From NCBI RefSeq assembly GCF_001544095.1, contig NZ_BCPT01000012.1, forward strand, positions 1 to 64,000: a stretch of DNA of 64,000 nucleotides, given 5' to 3'. Below, in pieces: positions 20,170 through 28,442 of this stretch. The notes below the pieces were generated by a model. That model made no database searches. It saw only the letters and a list, made by a program, of their open reading frames with translations, and was not told the origin of the DNA. Source of the DNA: Enterococcus casseliflavus NBRC 100478 (GTDB lineage Bacteria > Bacillota > Bacilli > Lactobacillales > Enterococcaceae). A program made the translations under genes and the position numbers. The stretch's first letter is position 1, and each line of letters starts with the position of its first letter.

Positions 20170-20292
20170 CTCGAAAGAGTAAACGAAAAATAAACATTTT
20201 GGGTATGAGTATAAGATACATCTTTTATTAATCAAACTCAACCAATTTATGACGGTTTTCTAATCAATAATATCTATTACATTGAAATAATG

Positions 20293-20356
20293 CTAAAATA
20301 AAAAAATCGAAGAGTACTAGGCACACTTCCCCAAGCATTACCGCCTAATACTCCTC
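20293..20356 (+). ncRNA. CTTCCCCAAG hairpin RNA, copy 1
   Basis: Arms GAAGAGTACTAGGC and GCCTAATACTCCTC enclose the loop motif CTTCCCCAAG (20326-20335). An extended -10 (TGCTAAAAT, 20290-20298) ends about 10 nt upstream of the hairpin. In the minus direction the hairpin is followed by a T-run, so it could also end an opposing transcript. Copies 2 and 3 are at 48262 and 58595. A G/C hairpin at 20429-20452 with a T-rich tail may terminate the plus-strand RNA. Confidence 0.5.
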
Positions 20357-20540
20357 GTAGAGTATTGCACGTACCTACTAATCTATAGGATAAACTTAGT
20401 TACTGCAAGTAAAATGAATAGGATTTATGCAAACGCCCGCGTAGCGGACTATTTTATTTTTCTTCATTATCTACTTTACGATTTATAGATGAATTAGACG
20501 TCTCTATTATTAATTTCATAGAAATTTATACATTAATTTT

Positions 20541-22634
20541 TTAGAAACTTCTTTTAAAATAAATATAAAATATAATACACATGACCAAAGCTAAAATTGA
20601 CGATATCAGACCTAATTTGATAAATGGGTTTGAATAAACAAATCGTACACTATTTTCTCCATTATCTAAGATCACATACATGTAATTCATAGGTCCAATT
20701 CTGGGATCAACTTTTTTACCATTTACATAAGCATTCCAGTTTTCATGATATGGAACTAGTAGCAAAAGTTTTTCTCCTAAAGAAGCAGATGCTTTTATTT
20801 CAAATGTGTTTCCACTATAAACTATATCTTCCAATTTTCCATCTGCGTCATTTCTTGATTTGATGAGTAATTCCCTGTCTTCTGGATTGTTTATTGCAAA
20901 TCTTCCCTGTTCTCCCTCACTTAAAACAAACGCAATGCTCTGAAAGTTTACATTTTTATAAACAAACCAGTTCTGATTATTAAAAGAAACATTTTCGATA
21001 AGTTGGTACCCTGTAGGATCAACTAGAGGTTCTTTTGAAAAATAGTATTTGACGCCACTTAATGTATTCATCGTATTATGGCTGGCAAAACCATAGGAGC
21101 GCCACTTTAATGATGATTGACTATATTGATCAACAATTTCTTGCGAACGATTATTAATAACGCTAAACCAATAAGACAATCCATAGTAATCGTTAATCAT
21201 TGCTACATTTTCAGGTCGTCCATTTATACCCGTAAGAATATCATTTGATACTCTATACAACTCAGAATCTTTTTGTACTTTAGTTGAAAAGTTTACGGGT
21301 GAGTTGGTATAAACTTCAGAATTTTCATATGCAATAAATTCTTTTGTCCAGTCATAACCATAGCTACTATAAACACCCCATAAATTGATAATAATATTCA
21401 AAAAAACCATCAATCCTGTTAGAGAAAAAATAATATTTATTTTTTTGCCCTTACTTTTATGTTGAGCAAACTCTTTCTCCAAAATCTTTCTGTATTCGGT
21501 CAATACATATGCTAAAATTCCTGACAATAATAAATGAACAATAAACACCCACCTATCATTTGTCTGACCAAAACCATTAAATAGATACCCAGTAATTGGT
21601 AATGAATAAGCGACAAAAGTAATTACAAAGAAAATCAAACATTGTAATTTTCTTCTATTGTTAGGTAAAAACAACAATAATACAACTGCCAATAATTCCA
21701 GTATGATAATTCCGGACAAAAAATTTGGTGGTTCTACTGCTTGTAGACTAATTAATTTATCAAATTTTATTGAAACATTAGGAATATAATTATTTGAATT
21801 AAAAACTATATTTTGAATTGGCTCGCTTTTTCTTTCACTTAAAAAATAACTTTGAAGAGTCGGAAAGAAAAATGGTGCCGCTAAAAGTATACCAACAGTA
21901 TAAGCAAAAATAGATTTTACTATTTCTAAAATCATTATTCTAAAACTCTTTTTCTGAAACAAAAGTCTTATAGGGAGGTAAAAAGCTAGAACAACTGAAA
22001 TCATGAATAAAAAATAAAAACCACATAGGGCAGCGTACATTACCGATACAATAAAAAGAGTAAAATTTTTATTATAAATAATCTTTTCAACACCTAACAA
22101 AATCATCGGAGAAAAAATTAATACGGACAACCACTCAACGTACCTTGTTCCACCCATTACGGAAAAGCCACAAAATACATAAGCCAAAGCACTTATATTA
22201 ACAGCTACTTTATCAAGGTTAAAGTTCGATAGATACTTTATAAGTGATAAACCTGACAACCACATCCTAAATACAATCATAAAAGAAAATAAATATGGGG
22301 CATTTCTATCATTTACTAAAATTGCAAATATGTTTAATGGATCACCAAAACCATAGTAGTTTAAGGAGCCAATTATGTCTTCTCCCATACCAATTGCAAG
22401 ATCAAAACTTGGAAACTTTAATTGTCCATTAAAAATCCCTATAAATATTTCTTGGAGGTATTTTCCAGTATAGATGAAAGCTGGATAATACTGTCCTAAA
22501 CCATCTATATTCCAAACCAAAGATAAGTTTTGACTCCACAGAGGATAGTATCCTATAAGAATTATCATAACAAACAAAATTGTATACACAATAATATCAT
22601 AATACCTCATACGTGACTTGTTAATTTTTTTCAA
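20541..22634 (-). CDS. YfhO-family membrane glycosyltransferase-like protein
   Basis: A 697-residue polytopic protein with about a dozen hydrophobic segments, an N-terminal YYPLWSQNLS.WNIDGLGQYYPAF stretch, and a long extracellular-type C-terminal domain before a last helix. This matches the YfhO family (PF09586), GT-C-fold proteins; Bacillus YfhO works with CsbB and GtcA to add sugars to lipoteichoic acid. The start is taken as TTG at 22634, 8 nt after AAGGAG, giving MKKINKSRMRYYD. Promoter at 22682-22710. AT-rich relative to the core genes, inside the tRNA-Ser element, so acquired. The substrate is inferred only. Confidence 0.85.
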   Translation of the reverse strand: MKKINKSRMRYYDIIVYTILFVMIILIGYYPLWSQNLSLVWNIDGLGQYYPAFIYTGKYLQEIFIGIFNGQLKFPSFDLAIGMGEDIIGSLNYYGFGDPLNIFAILVNDRNAPYLFSFMIVFRMWLSGLSLIKYLSNFNLDKVAVNISALAYVFCGFSVMGGTRYVEWLSVLIFSPMILLGVEKIIYNKNFTLFIVSVMYAALCGFYFLFMISVVLAFYLPIRLLFQKKSFRIMILEIVKSIFAYTVGILLAAPFFFPTLQSYFLSERKSEPIQNIVFNSNNYIPNVSIKFDKLISLQAVEPPNFLSGIIILELLAVVLLLFLPNNRRKLQCLIFFVITFVAYSLPITGYLFNGFGQTNDRWVFIVHLLLSGILAYVLTEYRKILEKEFAQHKSKGKKINIIFSLTGLMVFLNIIINLWGVYSSYGYDWTKEFIAYENSEVYTNSPVNFSTKVQKDSELYRVSNDILTGINGRPENVAMINDYYGLSYWFSVINNRSQEIVDQYSQSSLKWRSYGFASHNTMNTLSGVKYYFSKEPLVDPTGYQLIENVSFNNQNWFVYKNVNFQSIAFVLSEGEQGRFAINNPEDRELLIKSRNDADGKLEDIVYSGNTFEIKASASLGEKLLLLVPYHENWNAYVNGKKVDPRIGPMNYMYVILDNGENSVRFVYSNPFIKLGLISSILALVMCIIFYIYFKRSF

Positions 22635-22681
22635 TAGTAGTACTCCTTTTATCATATTGGTACATGAATATTCCCTAACAC

Positions 22682-22710
22682 ATAATATCAGTAAAATTAA
22701 CACAGTTCAA
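22682..22710 (-). promoter_or_regulatory. Promoter of the YfhO-like gene
   Basis: Minus-strand TTGAAC, 17-nt spacer, TATTAT. Confidence 0.7.
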
Positions 22711-22737
22711 TTCTATTATTAAACTAAAAATATAAAA

Positions 22738-22835
22738 AAACTCATACTCATTTAAAGTATGAGAGCATTTTTCAATTTCAGTAAGAATGTTAGTAGCATT
22801 TTCCACAGTGCTTTTAATTCTTTAACAGTCCCATC
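22738..22835 (-). pseudogene. Short peptide frame, apparently frameshifted
   Basis: On the minus strand AAGGAG is 7 nt before an ATG that stops after six codons. One frame over, an amphipathic peptide with VKELKALWKMLLTFLLKLK runs to a TAA lying in the loop of a terminator (CTCATACT/AGTATGAG with T-run). A one-base loss near the start would explain this. It may also be chance. The rest of 22840-23050 holds a hairpin (AGCCCGC, CGAA, GCAGGCT at 22866-22883) and the GT2 promoter. Confidence 0.3.
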
Positions 22836-22986
22836 AATCTACTCCTTATTTTTTATGATTCTATGTACAAGCCCGCCGAAGCAGGCTATTTTTGTTGATA
22901 AAAAAATCAACTCTTTGCATGAGCAATTCTAAAATCAATTAAATTACCTCACCCTTTGCCTGATCGTTATGTGACAATTCTGTAAG

Positions 22987-23015
22987 TTGTATTTTTTTAC
23001 TCTGAGTGCTATTTT
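22987..23015 (+). promoter_or_regulatory. Promoter of the GT2 gene
   Basis: TTGTAT, 17-nt spacer, TATTTT preceded by TGC (extended -10). Confidence 0.5.
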
Positions 23016-23054
23016 TTATTAAAAGAAACTTATTTCAGAATAAAAGGTGAAAAA

Positions 23055-24050
23055 ATGTCGACCGTAACCGCACTCACAATTGTTGTCCCTATTTATAATG
23101 CTGCAGAACATTTGACTCGATGCATTGATTCAATAACTGCAAATACGTTTAGAAACTTTGAGTTACTGTTAATTAACGATGGGTCAACTGACAACAGCTT
23201 AGAGATCCTAAAAGAAAAAGAAATGGAAGATTCAAGAATAAAAGTTATTACAAAAATCAATGAAGGTGTATCTAAAACTAGAAATCTTGGAATAAAAGTA
23301 GCGACCGGGAAATTCATAATGTTTATAGATAACGACGATTATATTGAGAAGGATTACATTCAGACATTTATTGATAATTGTATCAAGAACGATGCTGATT
23401 TGGTAATCGGTGGTTATAAGCGTGTGAACAAAAGCAAAATCATGTTTTCTGATTTTCCACGGGATTGTGATTGGGGAAAATATGTTATTCTTGCGCCGTG
23501 GGCAAAAATTTATAATCGCCAGATTTTGATAGACAACAATATCTTATTCTTAGATTATCCAATTGGTGAAGATGTTTACTTTAATTTAAAAGTATTCAGC
23601 AACACCAAAAAAATAGTGTCAATTGATTATGTCGGATATAATTGGTATTTTAATGGCCACAGTATCTCAAATACTTGTCAAAAAGGTTTTAATAAAGATA
23701 TTGATATTCTTTTCTTATTAGATAAGTTAATTGAAGCTGCACATGGTCAATCAGATGCCTACTTAAAATACTTTATTAAGCGTTACTATGTTTGGTTCCT
23801 TCTGTTCTCAGGAAGACAGGCTCATAGAAATGATTTTCTAATTGAACATAAACGAATTAAAAAATGGATTTCTGACAGGAAATTTGATAGTACACTCAAC
23901 CCTTTATCTAATGAACTAAAAGGAGAGGGAATAAAAAACAGATTAATAGTTTTCGCTTTTCGATCACTCGAAAAATCGCATCTAATTCCTCTTTTTTCTA
24001 AGTTTTATTGTAAAGGAACTATCGGCTGCAAATCAAAACAAACAATTTAA
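23055..24050 (+). CDS. GT2-family glycosyltransferase
   Basis: The 331-residue protein opens with the GT-A nucleotide-sugar fold: TIVVPIYNAAEHLTRCIDSI, INDGSTDNSLEIL, EGVSKTRNLGI and the metal-binding D-x-D region FIDNDDYIEK, with a later GEDVYFN acidic motif. It has no membrane anchor, unlike CsbB, and resembles exopolysaccharide/teichoic-acid side-chain transferases such as EpsJ. The start follows AAAAGGTGAAAAA. Together with the divergent YfhO-like gene it forms a surface-glycan cargo of the element. Donor and acceptor sugars are unknown. AT-rich. Confidence 0.9.
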   Translation: MSTVTALTIVVPIYNAAEHLTRCIDSITANTFRNFELLLINDGSTDNSLEILKEKEMEDSRIKVITKINEGVSKTRNLGIKVATGKFIMFIDNDDYIEKDYIQTFIDNCIKNDADLVIGGYKRVNKSKIMFSDFPRDCDWGKYVILAPWAKIYNRQILIDNNILFLDYPIGEDVYFNLKVFSNTKKIVSIDYVGYNWYFNGHSISNTCQKGFNKDIDILFLLDKLIEAAHGQSDAYLKYFIKRYYVWFLLFSGRQAHRNDFLIEHKRIKKWISDRKFDSTLNPLSNELKGEGIKNRLIVFAFRSLEKSHLIPLFSKFYCKGTIGCKSKQTI

Positions 24051-24077
24051 TTGAAAGCTTTCTTTGTCCTATTAATA

Positions 24078-24117
24078 AAAAAATCGCCCACTTTTTTATT
24101 TTGAGTGGGCGATTTTT
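24078..24117. terminator. Bidirectional terminator
   Basis: AATCGCCCACT and AGTGGGCGATT arms with T/A-runs, between the GT2 gene and the convergent small gene. Confidence 0.85.
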
Positions 24118-24305
24118 TATGCTTCTGTTGCTACTTTGCGGAGATACGCAACTTGAACTGGATCTGTGTGAATCCAAGTTTCATAGCCTGCTTTTTCCAT
24201 CATCGCTTGGATTTTCTTCAAGTCGCCTTCTGTTTTCACATGAGTAAATTTGTTTCCTGTCAAAAAGTAAACTTTCGGATCATTTTGATTTCTAAATAGT
24301 AACAT
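24117..24305 (-). CDS. Unrecognised 62-residue protein in the element
   Basis: ATG 24305 is preceded by GTAGGAGAAACC, a good ribosome site; the open frame continues upstream to 24383, but those codons overlap the broken integrase. The 62-residue product begins MLLFRNQNDPKVYFLTG and contains TEGDLKKIQAMMEKAGYETW, a probable beta-hairpin plus helix fold. Small soluble proteins of this kind occur in prophage margins, but I cannot name the family. It has its own terminator and is probably the last intact element gene besides the glycan cargo. Confidence 0.6.
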   Translation of the reverse strand: MLLFRNQNDPKVYFLTGNKFTHVKTEGDLKKIQAMMEKAGYETWIHTDPVQVAYLRKVATEA

Positions 24306-24322
24306 GGTTTCTCCTACTTTCT

Positions 24323-25096
24323 TTGGTTGAATTTGTGGTGTGTTTGCTTCACATCTATATGAAAGCAGCGATCCAAGATGCACTGCAAGAAGGAATTATT
24401 TTTAAAGACCCTACTTATAAGGTTTCATCTCGTGGTGGTATTTCAGATAAATCAGATAGAGATAAATTCCTAAACTACAATGAAACCAAAAAACTCACAA
24501 ATTCTTTGATTGATGGCATCAAGCCAACCTACGTATCTAGATATATGATTCTTTTAGGTATTGCTACAGGAATGCGATATGCGGAGATACTTGGATTGAC
24601 TTGGAACTGTATAGATTTTGAAGATAAAACTGTTAGAGTTGAGAAAACATGGGACTATGTATACAAACAAGACTTTTCAAATACAAAGAATTACCAATCA
24701 ATGCGCCTTATTACTGTTGACGACTTCACTCTTGACCTTTTAAAACAATTAAAGAAACATCAACGTGAATATTATTTTGGTAGGATACTAAAGAATGAGA
24801 AAAATCTAGTTTTCCTAAATGACGATATGGAGTTGATATCAAACTCTGCAGTAAACAAAACGTTGAAGAAACATCAAAAGAAAATTGGAATAGATCAACC
24901 GATAAACTTTCATGGACTTCGACATACACATGCATCAATACTTATCTATCAAGGTGTTAATCTAAAATACGTTTCCAGACGTTTGGGCCATAAAAAAATT
25001 GAAACGACATTAGGTATTTATCAGCATATTCTTGATGAAATGGAACAAAAAGAGTCTCAAATCGTTAGCACGACAATGGGTGAGCTGTTTGCATGA
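24323..25096 (+). pseudogene. int: Tyrosine integrase, N-terminus deleted
   Basis: Only the C-terminal catalytic part of a phage-type tyrosine recombinase remains (about 245 of an expected 370-390 residues). The catalytic set is visible: Arg in GIATGMRYAEIL (R85 of the open frame), HGLRHTHA (H197, R200), LGHKKIE (H223) and the nucleophile Tyr in LGIYQH (Y233). Homology appears to begin around HIYMKAAIQDALQEG at about 24350; upstream sequence belongs to the small opposing gene, so a deletion joined the two. The arm-binding domain is lost and no ribosome site is obvious, so it should be inactive. It ends about 140 bp from the tRNA core, as usual for tRNA-targeting integrases. Confidence 0.85.
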
Positions 25097-25109
25097 ATCC
25101 ATATTCTCG

Positions 25110-25128
25110 TGCAAAATTGGTGCAAAAT
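25110..25128 (+). repeat. Arm-type integrase repeats, right end
   Basis: TGCAAAATTGGTGCAAAAT, same orientation and 11-bp period as 19821-19839. Confidence 0.6.
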
Positions 25129-25235
25129 CATTCTATTTTCTCTAGTTTTCTTCCACTTTCTTACATTTAAAAAAATGCAAGAACCCTTGATATATAAGTA
25201 TTCCTTATATAATCAAGGGTTCTTCTGGTTTCTTC

Positions 25236-25249
25236 ATAAGGAGAGTACA
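25236..25249. repeat. Right attachment-site core in tRNA-Ser
   Basis: ATAAGGAGAGTACA spanning the 3' acceptor end of the tRNA gene; identical to 19754-19767. Confidence 0.75.
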
Positions 25250-25326
25250 GGATTTGAACCTGCGCGCCGGGATGAACCGGGTCGGCGGATTTCGAGTCCG
25301 CTGCATTACCACTCTGCCAACTCTCC
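25239..25326 (-). tRNA. tRNA-Ser (anticodon CGA)
   Basis: On the minus strand GGAGAGT pairs with ACTCTCC as a 7-bp acceptor stem. The anticodon loop reads CTCGAAA (anticodon CGA, 25292-25294), a long variable arm (GACCCGGTTCATCCCGGC region) marks a class II tRNA, and the T-loop is GGTTCAAATCC. CCA is not encoded. Codon UCG. Its 3' end is the integration site of the element to the left. Confidence 0.95.
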
Positions 25327-25365
25327 ATAACAGTTATTTTCGCTAGTTTTATTAAAAATGTCAAG

Positions 25366-25404
25366 AAAAATCTGCACCCAATAAGTAATGGGATGCAGAT
25401 TTTT
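25366..25404. terminator. Terminator between tRNA-Ser and the TetR gene
   Basis: AAATCTGCA..CCCA with TGGG..TGCAGATTT and a T-run; serves the minus-strand TetR gene. Confidence 0.7.
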
Positions 25405-25410
25405 TGTTCT

Positions 25411-25977
25411 TTAATCGAAGATGTAGCTATCTTTCTTTTCGATTACGCCTTCAATGGTCTCGTTGATGATTTTGATGATCTGGTCATCGGTGGGTGTGAT
25501 GATACCCGCCGACATTAAGGAAGCCAAACCAGTCACAACGATCCATGCGCCATTATGTAGTGCATTTACCGCATCTTCTGAAAGATCCGCATATTTTTCT
25601 TCTGATTTGATCAAGGATTTGAAATAGGTCGATGAAAAATCATGCATCAATTTCCCACCGCCATAGTCGTCGATAAAAAGGGCGATGTAGAGATTGTGCT
25701 GCTCTTGAGCGAAGCGTATATAATTCAGGCCTAAATCAACAAGTTTGTCTCCTGTTCGAACAACTGGAAAAACATTTTCCGATAAATCTTTGAAAACAGC
25801 CTCCACCAAGGTATTTTTTAAGTCCTGCATATTTTCGAACTCAAGATAAATCGGTTGAGTAGAAATTCCCATGTGCTTAGCGATATTCCGGGCCGTAAAA
25901 TTGCCAAAACCTTCTCTATTGATCAGTTCATAAGCGGCCTTCAAAATGTGTTCTCTTGTATAGACCTTCCTTCGCAT
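25411..25977 (-). CDS. TetR-family transcriptional regulator
   Basis: A 188-residue regulator with an N-terminal TetR helix-turn-helix (YTREHILKAAYELINREGFGNFTARNIAKHMGIS followed by QPIYLEF, residues about 5-50) and an all-helical ligand-binding remainder. ATG 25977 follows GGGGGATAT at 7-8 nt. It is divergent from the ThrE-type exporter genes 270 nt away and may control them; no clear palindrome was found to prove this. The effector is unknown. Confidence 0.9.
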   Translation of the reverse strand: MRRKVYTREHILKAAYELINREGFGNFTARNIAKHMGISTQPIYLEFENMQDLKNTLVEAVFKDLSENVFPVVRTGDKLVDLGLNYIRFAQEQHNLYIALFIDDYGGGKLMHDFSSTYFKSLIKSEEKYADLSEDAVNALHNGAWIVVTGLASLMSAGIITPTDDQIIKIINETIEGVIEKKDSYIFD

Positions 25978-26255
25978 CAATATATCCCCCTTTTTATATT
26001 TATTTAATTGTAACCGAGATATTCATTTTTTTAAAATAAAACACTCCATCCGTTATCTTATTTCTATTCACTTTGTTCATTAAAAACGAATGTTTACTAA
26101 TTAAAAGAAGTGCTTCTCCTTTCATTTATCACAAAAAATCCTACGCATTGGCTGCTAGTTATTTTTCAAATCTACTTTTCTTCCTTGTTGAAAACTCGCT
26201 GAAATTGTACACTAAGAATGTAGTGCGCAAATTCGATTGAAAAAGGAGTTTGGAA

Positions 26256-27011
26256 ATGGCTGAATCAAAAGAGCTATTATTGGAGACCTGTTTGTTGGCA
26301 GGAAAAATCATGATGGAAAACGGCTCGGAAGTCTATCGAGTGGAAGATACAATGAATCGAATTGCAGCAAATGCCGGAGAGCAAGGCAGCATTAGTTATG
26401 TAACAGCAACTGGACTTTTTATGGGCTTACGCAGTAGCCACTATGCACAAGTAGAAAATGTTCATGATCGAGTCATCAATCTCGAAAAAATTGTTGCCGT
26501 CAACGGATTGTCTCGTGCCTATGCTGAAAAAAAAATCTCGTTAGTGGAACTGCACGAGGCATTAAAAAAGGTCAATCCAACGACACCAAGTTTTCCTTAT
26601 TGGCTGCAGGTGTTTAGTGCGGGCGTGGTCAGCAGTACTTTAATGATTATTTTCGGCGGTGCTTGGTTTGATTTTCTAGCAACGTTTGTCATTGGCTGTC
26701 TAGGATTTTTATGCGCCTATTGGGTCAAAAAAGTCATCGATATCCGCTTTTTGGATATGTTTTGCGCCTCTTTACTGATCGGTACTTTGTCTCTTCTGGC
26801 GGTCTCTCTTCATGTCGCACAAAACGTCGATAATTTGATTATCGGTGCCGTCATGCCCTTAGTTCCTGGTGTAGCGATCACCAATTCCTTTCGGGATATT
26901 TTGGCAGGCCATCTCATCAGTGGGACTGCTCGGGGAACTGAAGCTATTTTCACAGCTGCCGCGATCGGTGTTGGCATCGCCACGGTCTTCACCTTATTTG
27001 GAGGGATCTCA
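26256..27011 (+). CDS. ThrE/YjjP-type exporter subunit
   Basis: Inner-membrane protein of 252 residues in the ThrE N-terminal family (PF06738; YjjP in E. coli, which exports succinate with YjjB; ThrE exports threonine and serine in Corynebacterium). A soluble N-terminal part carries the family motif MMENGSEVYRVEDTMNRI and SYVTATGLFMGL, followed by about five membrane helices (from about residue 115). ATG 26256 lies 7 nt after AAGGAG. The stop overlaps the next gene, so the two halves of the exporter are translationally coupled. Confidence 0.9.
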
Positions 27012-27481
27012 TGACGATTTTTATTCACCTTTCCTTTAGCTTTTTAAGCACCGTGACCTTTGGTATCTTGACCAATATTCCTAAAAGAGCCTTAGTTGCA
27101 ACAGGCATCGCTGGAACGGTTGGCTGGATGATCTATTGGTCATTGAAAACGATTGGCTATGGTCTAGGCAGCGCCAACTTCTTAGCCGCATTTGCCGTCG
27201 GTTGCGTCAGCATCTTTTTTTCCCGCAGAAAAAAAATGCCCATGATCATTTTTAACATTCCTAGCCTCGTTCCTCTCGTACCGGGTGGTCCTGCCTACAA
27301 AGCCGTTCGAGAATTCGCTTTGGGCGACAACTTTGTCGGCTTTGAAAATCTGATGATCGTTGTCATCACCGCTGGGGCGATCGCTGGAGGCTTCATGATG
27401 ACGAGTGTGGTTGAAAAGATCGTGAATCGTTGGCAAATCAAGCGAACGAAAAAACATCCCTCAGATAAAAAAATCTCCTGA
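27011..27481 (+). CDS. ThrE/YjjB-type exporter subunit
   Basis: The 156-residue C-terminal half of a split ThrE-type exporter (DUF3815/PF12821), with about four membrane helices and the conserved NIPSLVPLVPGGPAYKAVRE segment, which is the pore signature of the family. It overlaps the upstream gene by 4 nt (ATGA). In Corynebacterium both halves form one polypeptide. The substrate here, an amino acid or dicarboxylate, is not determined. Confidence 0.9.
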   Translation: MTIFIHLSFSFLSTVTFGILTNIPKRALVATGIAGTVGWMIYWSLKTIGYGLGSANFLAAFAVGCVSIFFSRRKKMPMIIFNIPSLVPLVPGGPAYKAVREFALGDNFVGFENLMIVVITAGAIAGGFMMTSVVEKIVNRWQIKRTKKHPSDKKIS

Positions 27482-27669
27482 AACTATTGGTGCGCAGAAA
27501 CTATAAATTTTTCTTATTTCAGACTTTAGTACAATGTTTTCTTTTCGGACTTCTTTTATAATAAAGGCATACCTTACAAAACTGTTTGACGTTTGTCATT
27601 TGTTTTACTGGATTTTTCTGGTCTCACCCCGTATAGTGGGATTATGAAACATAAAGGAGATGAAGTCCT

Positions 27670-28269
27670 GTGAGCATAGCAACTTCTCGTCGTATCATTA
27701 ATACGATTTCTATTATTGGCTTAGGTTTATCTATCGCATTAACGATCTATTTTATCAATCTAGGTGTTTTCAAAGACATTAATGCACTGCGAGGTCTAGT
27801 TGGAAATTCCGTTATCTTAGGACCAATCGTCTTTATCCTTTTGCAGATCTTGCAAGTAGTGATCCCGATCATTCCCGGTGGTGTCTCCAGCGCTGCAGGT
27901 GTCTTGATTTTCGGTCCTTATCTAGGATTCGTTTATAACTATGTAGGAATCAGTATTGGTTCTGTCATTATTTTCCTGCTAGGCCGACGATACGGTAAAC
28001 CATTCATTTTAAGTATGATCAGTGACAAAACTTACGATAAATATATTGGCTGGTTAGATAACCAAAGCCGATTTGAAAAACTTTTCGCCCTTGCAATCTT
28101 TCTACCAGTCGCCCCAGATGATGCCCTTTGTCTAATGGCTGGCTTGACCAACATGACAGTGAAGAAATTTACGCTGATTATTTTGTTGGCAAAACCTGCT
28201 TCAATTTTCTTGTACAGCATGGCTTTGATTTATGGTGGAACATTCTTAACTGGTTTGTTAGGCGGATAA
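27670..28269 (+). CDS. TVP38/TMEM64 (DedA-like) membrane protein
   Basis: A 199-residue VTT-domain protein with about five hydrophobic stretches and the family motifs IPGGVSSAAGVLIFGPYLGFVYN and FLPVAPDDALCLMAGLT. VTT proteins are thought to move or scramble lipids; Bacillus relatives include YtxB and YdjZ. The start is GTG, 10 nt after AAGGAG. It is followed by a structured RNA segment with a U-run (28301-28390) that may be its terminator. Confidence 0.88.
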   Translation: MSIATSRRIINTISIIGLGLSIALTIYFINLGVFKDINALRGLVGNSVILGPIVFILLQILQVVIPIIPGGVSSAAGVLIFGPYLGFVYNYVGISIGSVIIFLLGRRYGKPFILSMISDKTYDKYIGWLDNQSRFEKLFALAIFLPVAPDDALCLMAGLTNMTVKKFTLIILLAKPASIFLYSMALIYGGTFLTGLLGG

Positions 28270-28300
28270 GAAAAATAGGTAAGAAAAACGATCAATTCAT

Positions 28301-28390
28301 TGAGCCGAACATGAAGGAGCTGCTTTTCATACAGGGATCTATACCTGTGGCGAATGTGCTTCTGAAACTGTTCGACTCTTTTTTTTCCGC
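28301..28390 (+). terminator. Large branched terminator or structured RNA
   Basis: GAGCCGAACA (about 28301) pairs with TGTTCGACTC across about 60 nt, with nested GGAGC/GCTTC and ACAGG/CCTGT stems, followed directly by eight T. It is larger than a normal terminator, so a processed 3' RNA is possible. Confidence 0.45.
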
Positions 28391-28442
28391 CTTTCTAGAA
28401 TAAATAGGAACTAAAATACTTACTTTTGTTAGGATGACGACC

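Larger units (their letters stand above)
19754..25249. mobile_element. Degraded integrative element in tRNA-Ser(CGA)
   Basis: About 5.5 kb bounded by a 14-bp direct repeat. The right copy is the 3' end of tRNA-Ser; an integrase remnant lies just inside it, the usual arrangement for phages and islands using tRNA genes. Paired TGCAAAAT repeats with an 11-bp period occur near both ends (19821-19839 and 25110-25128) and look like integrase arm sites. The interior is visibly more AT-rich than the flanks and carries a YfhO-like protein, a GT2 glycosyltransferase and a small orphan gene. No structural phage, replication or conjugation genes remain. Confidence 0.75.

Noticed and set aside
28311-28403. 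A 30-codon frame (starts MKELLFIQGS) resembling Fst-type toxin peptides
   Set aside because: It has no ribosome binding site and lies entirely in the branched terminator; the resemblance is limited to size and hydrophobicity.
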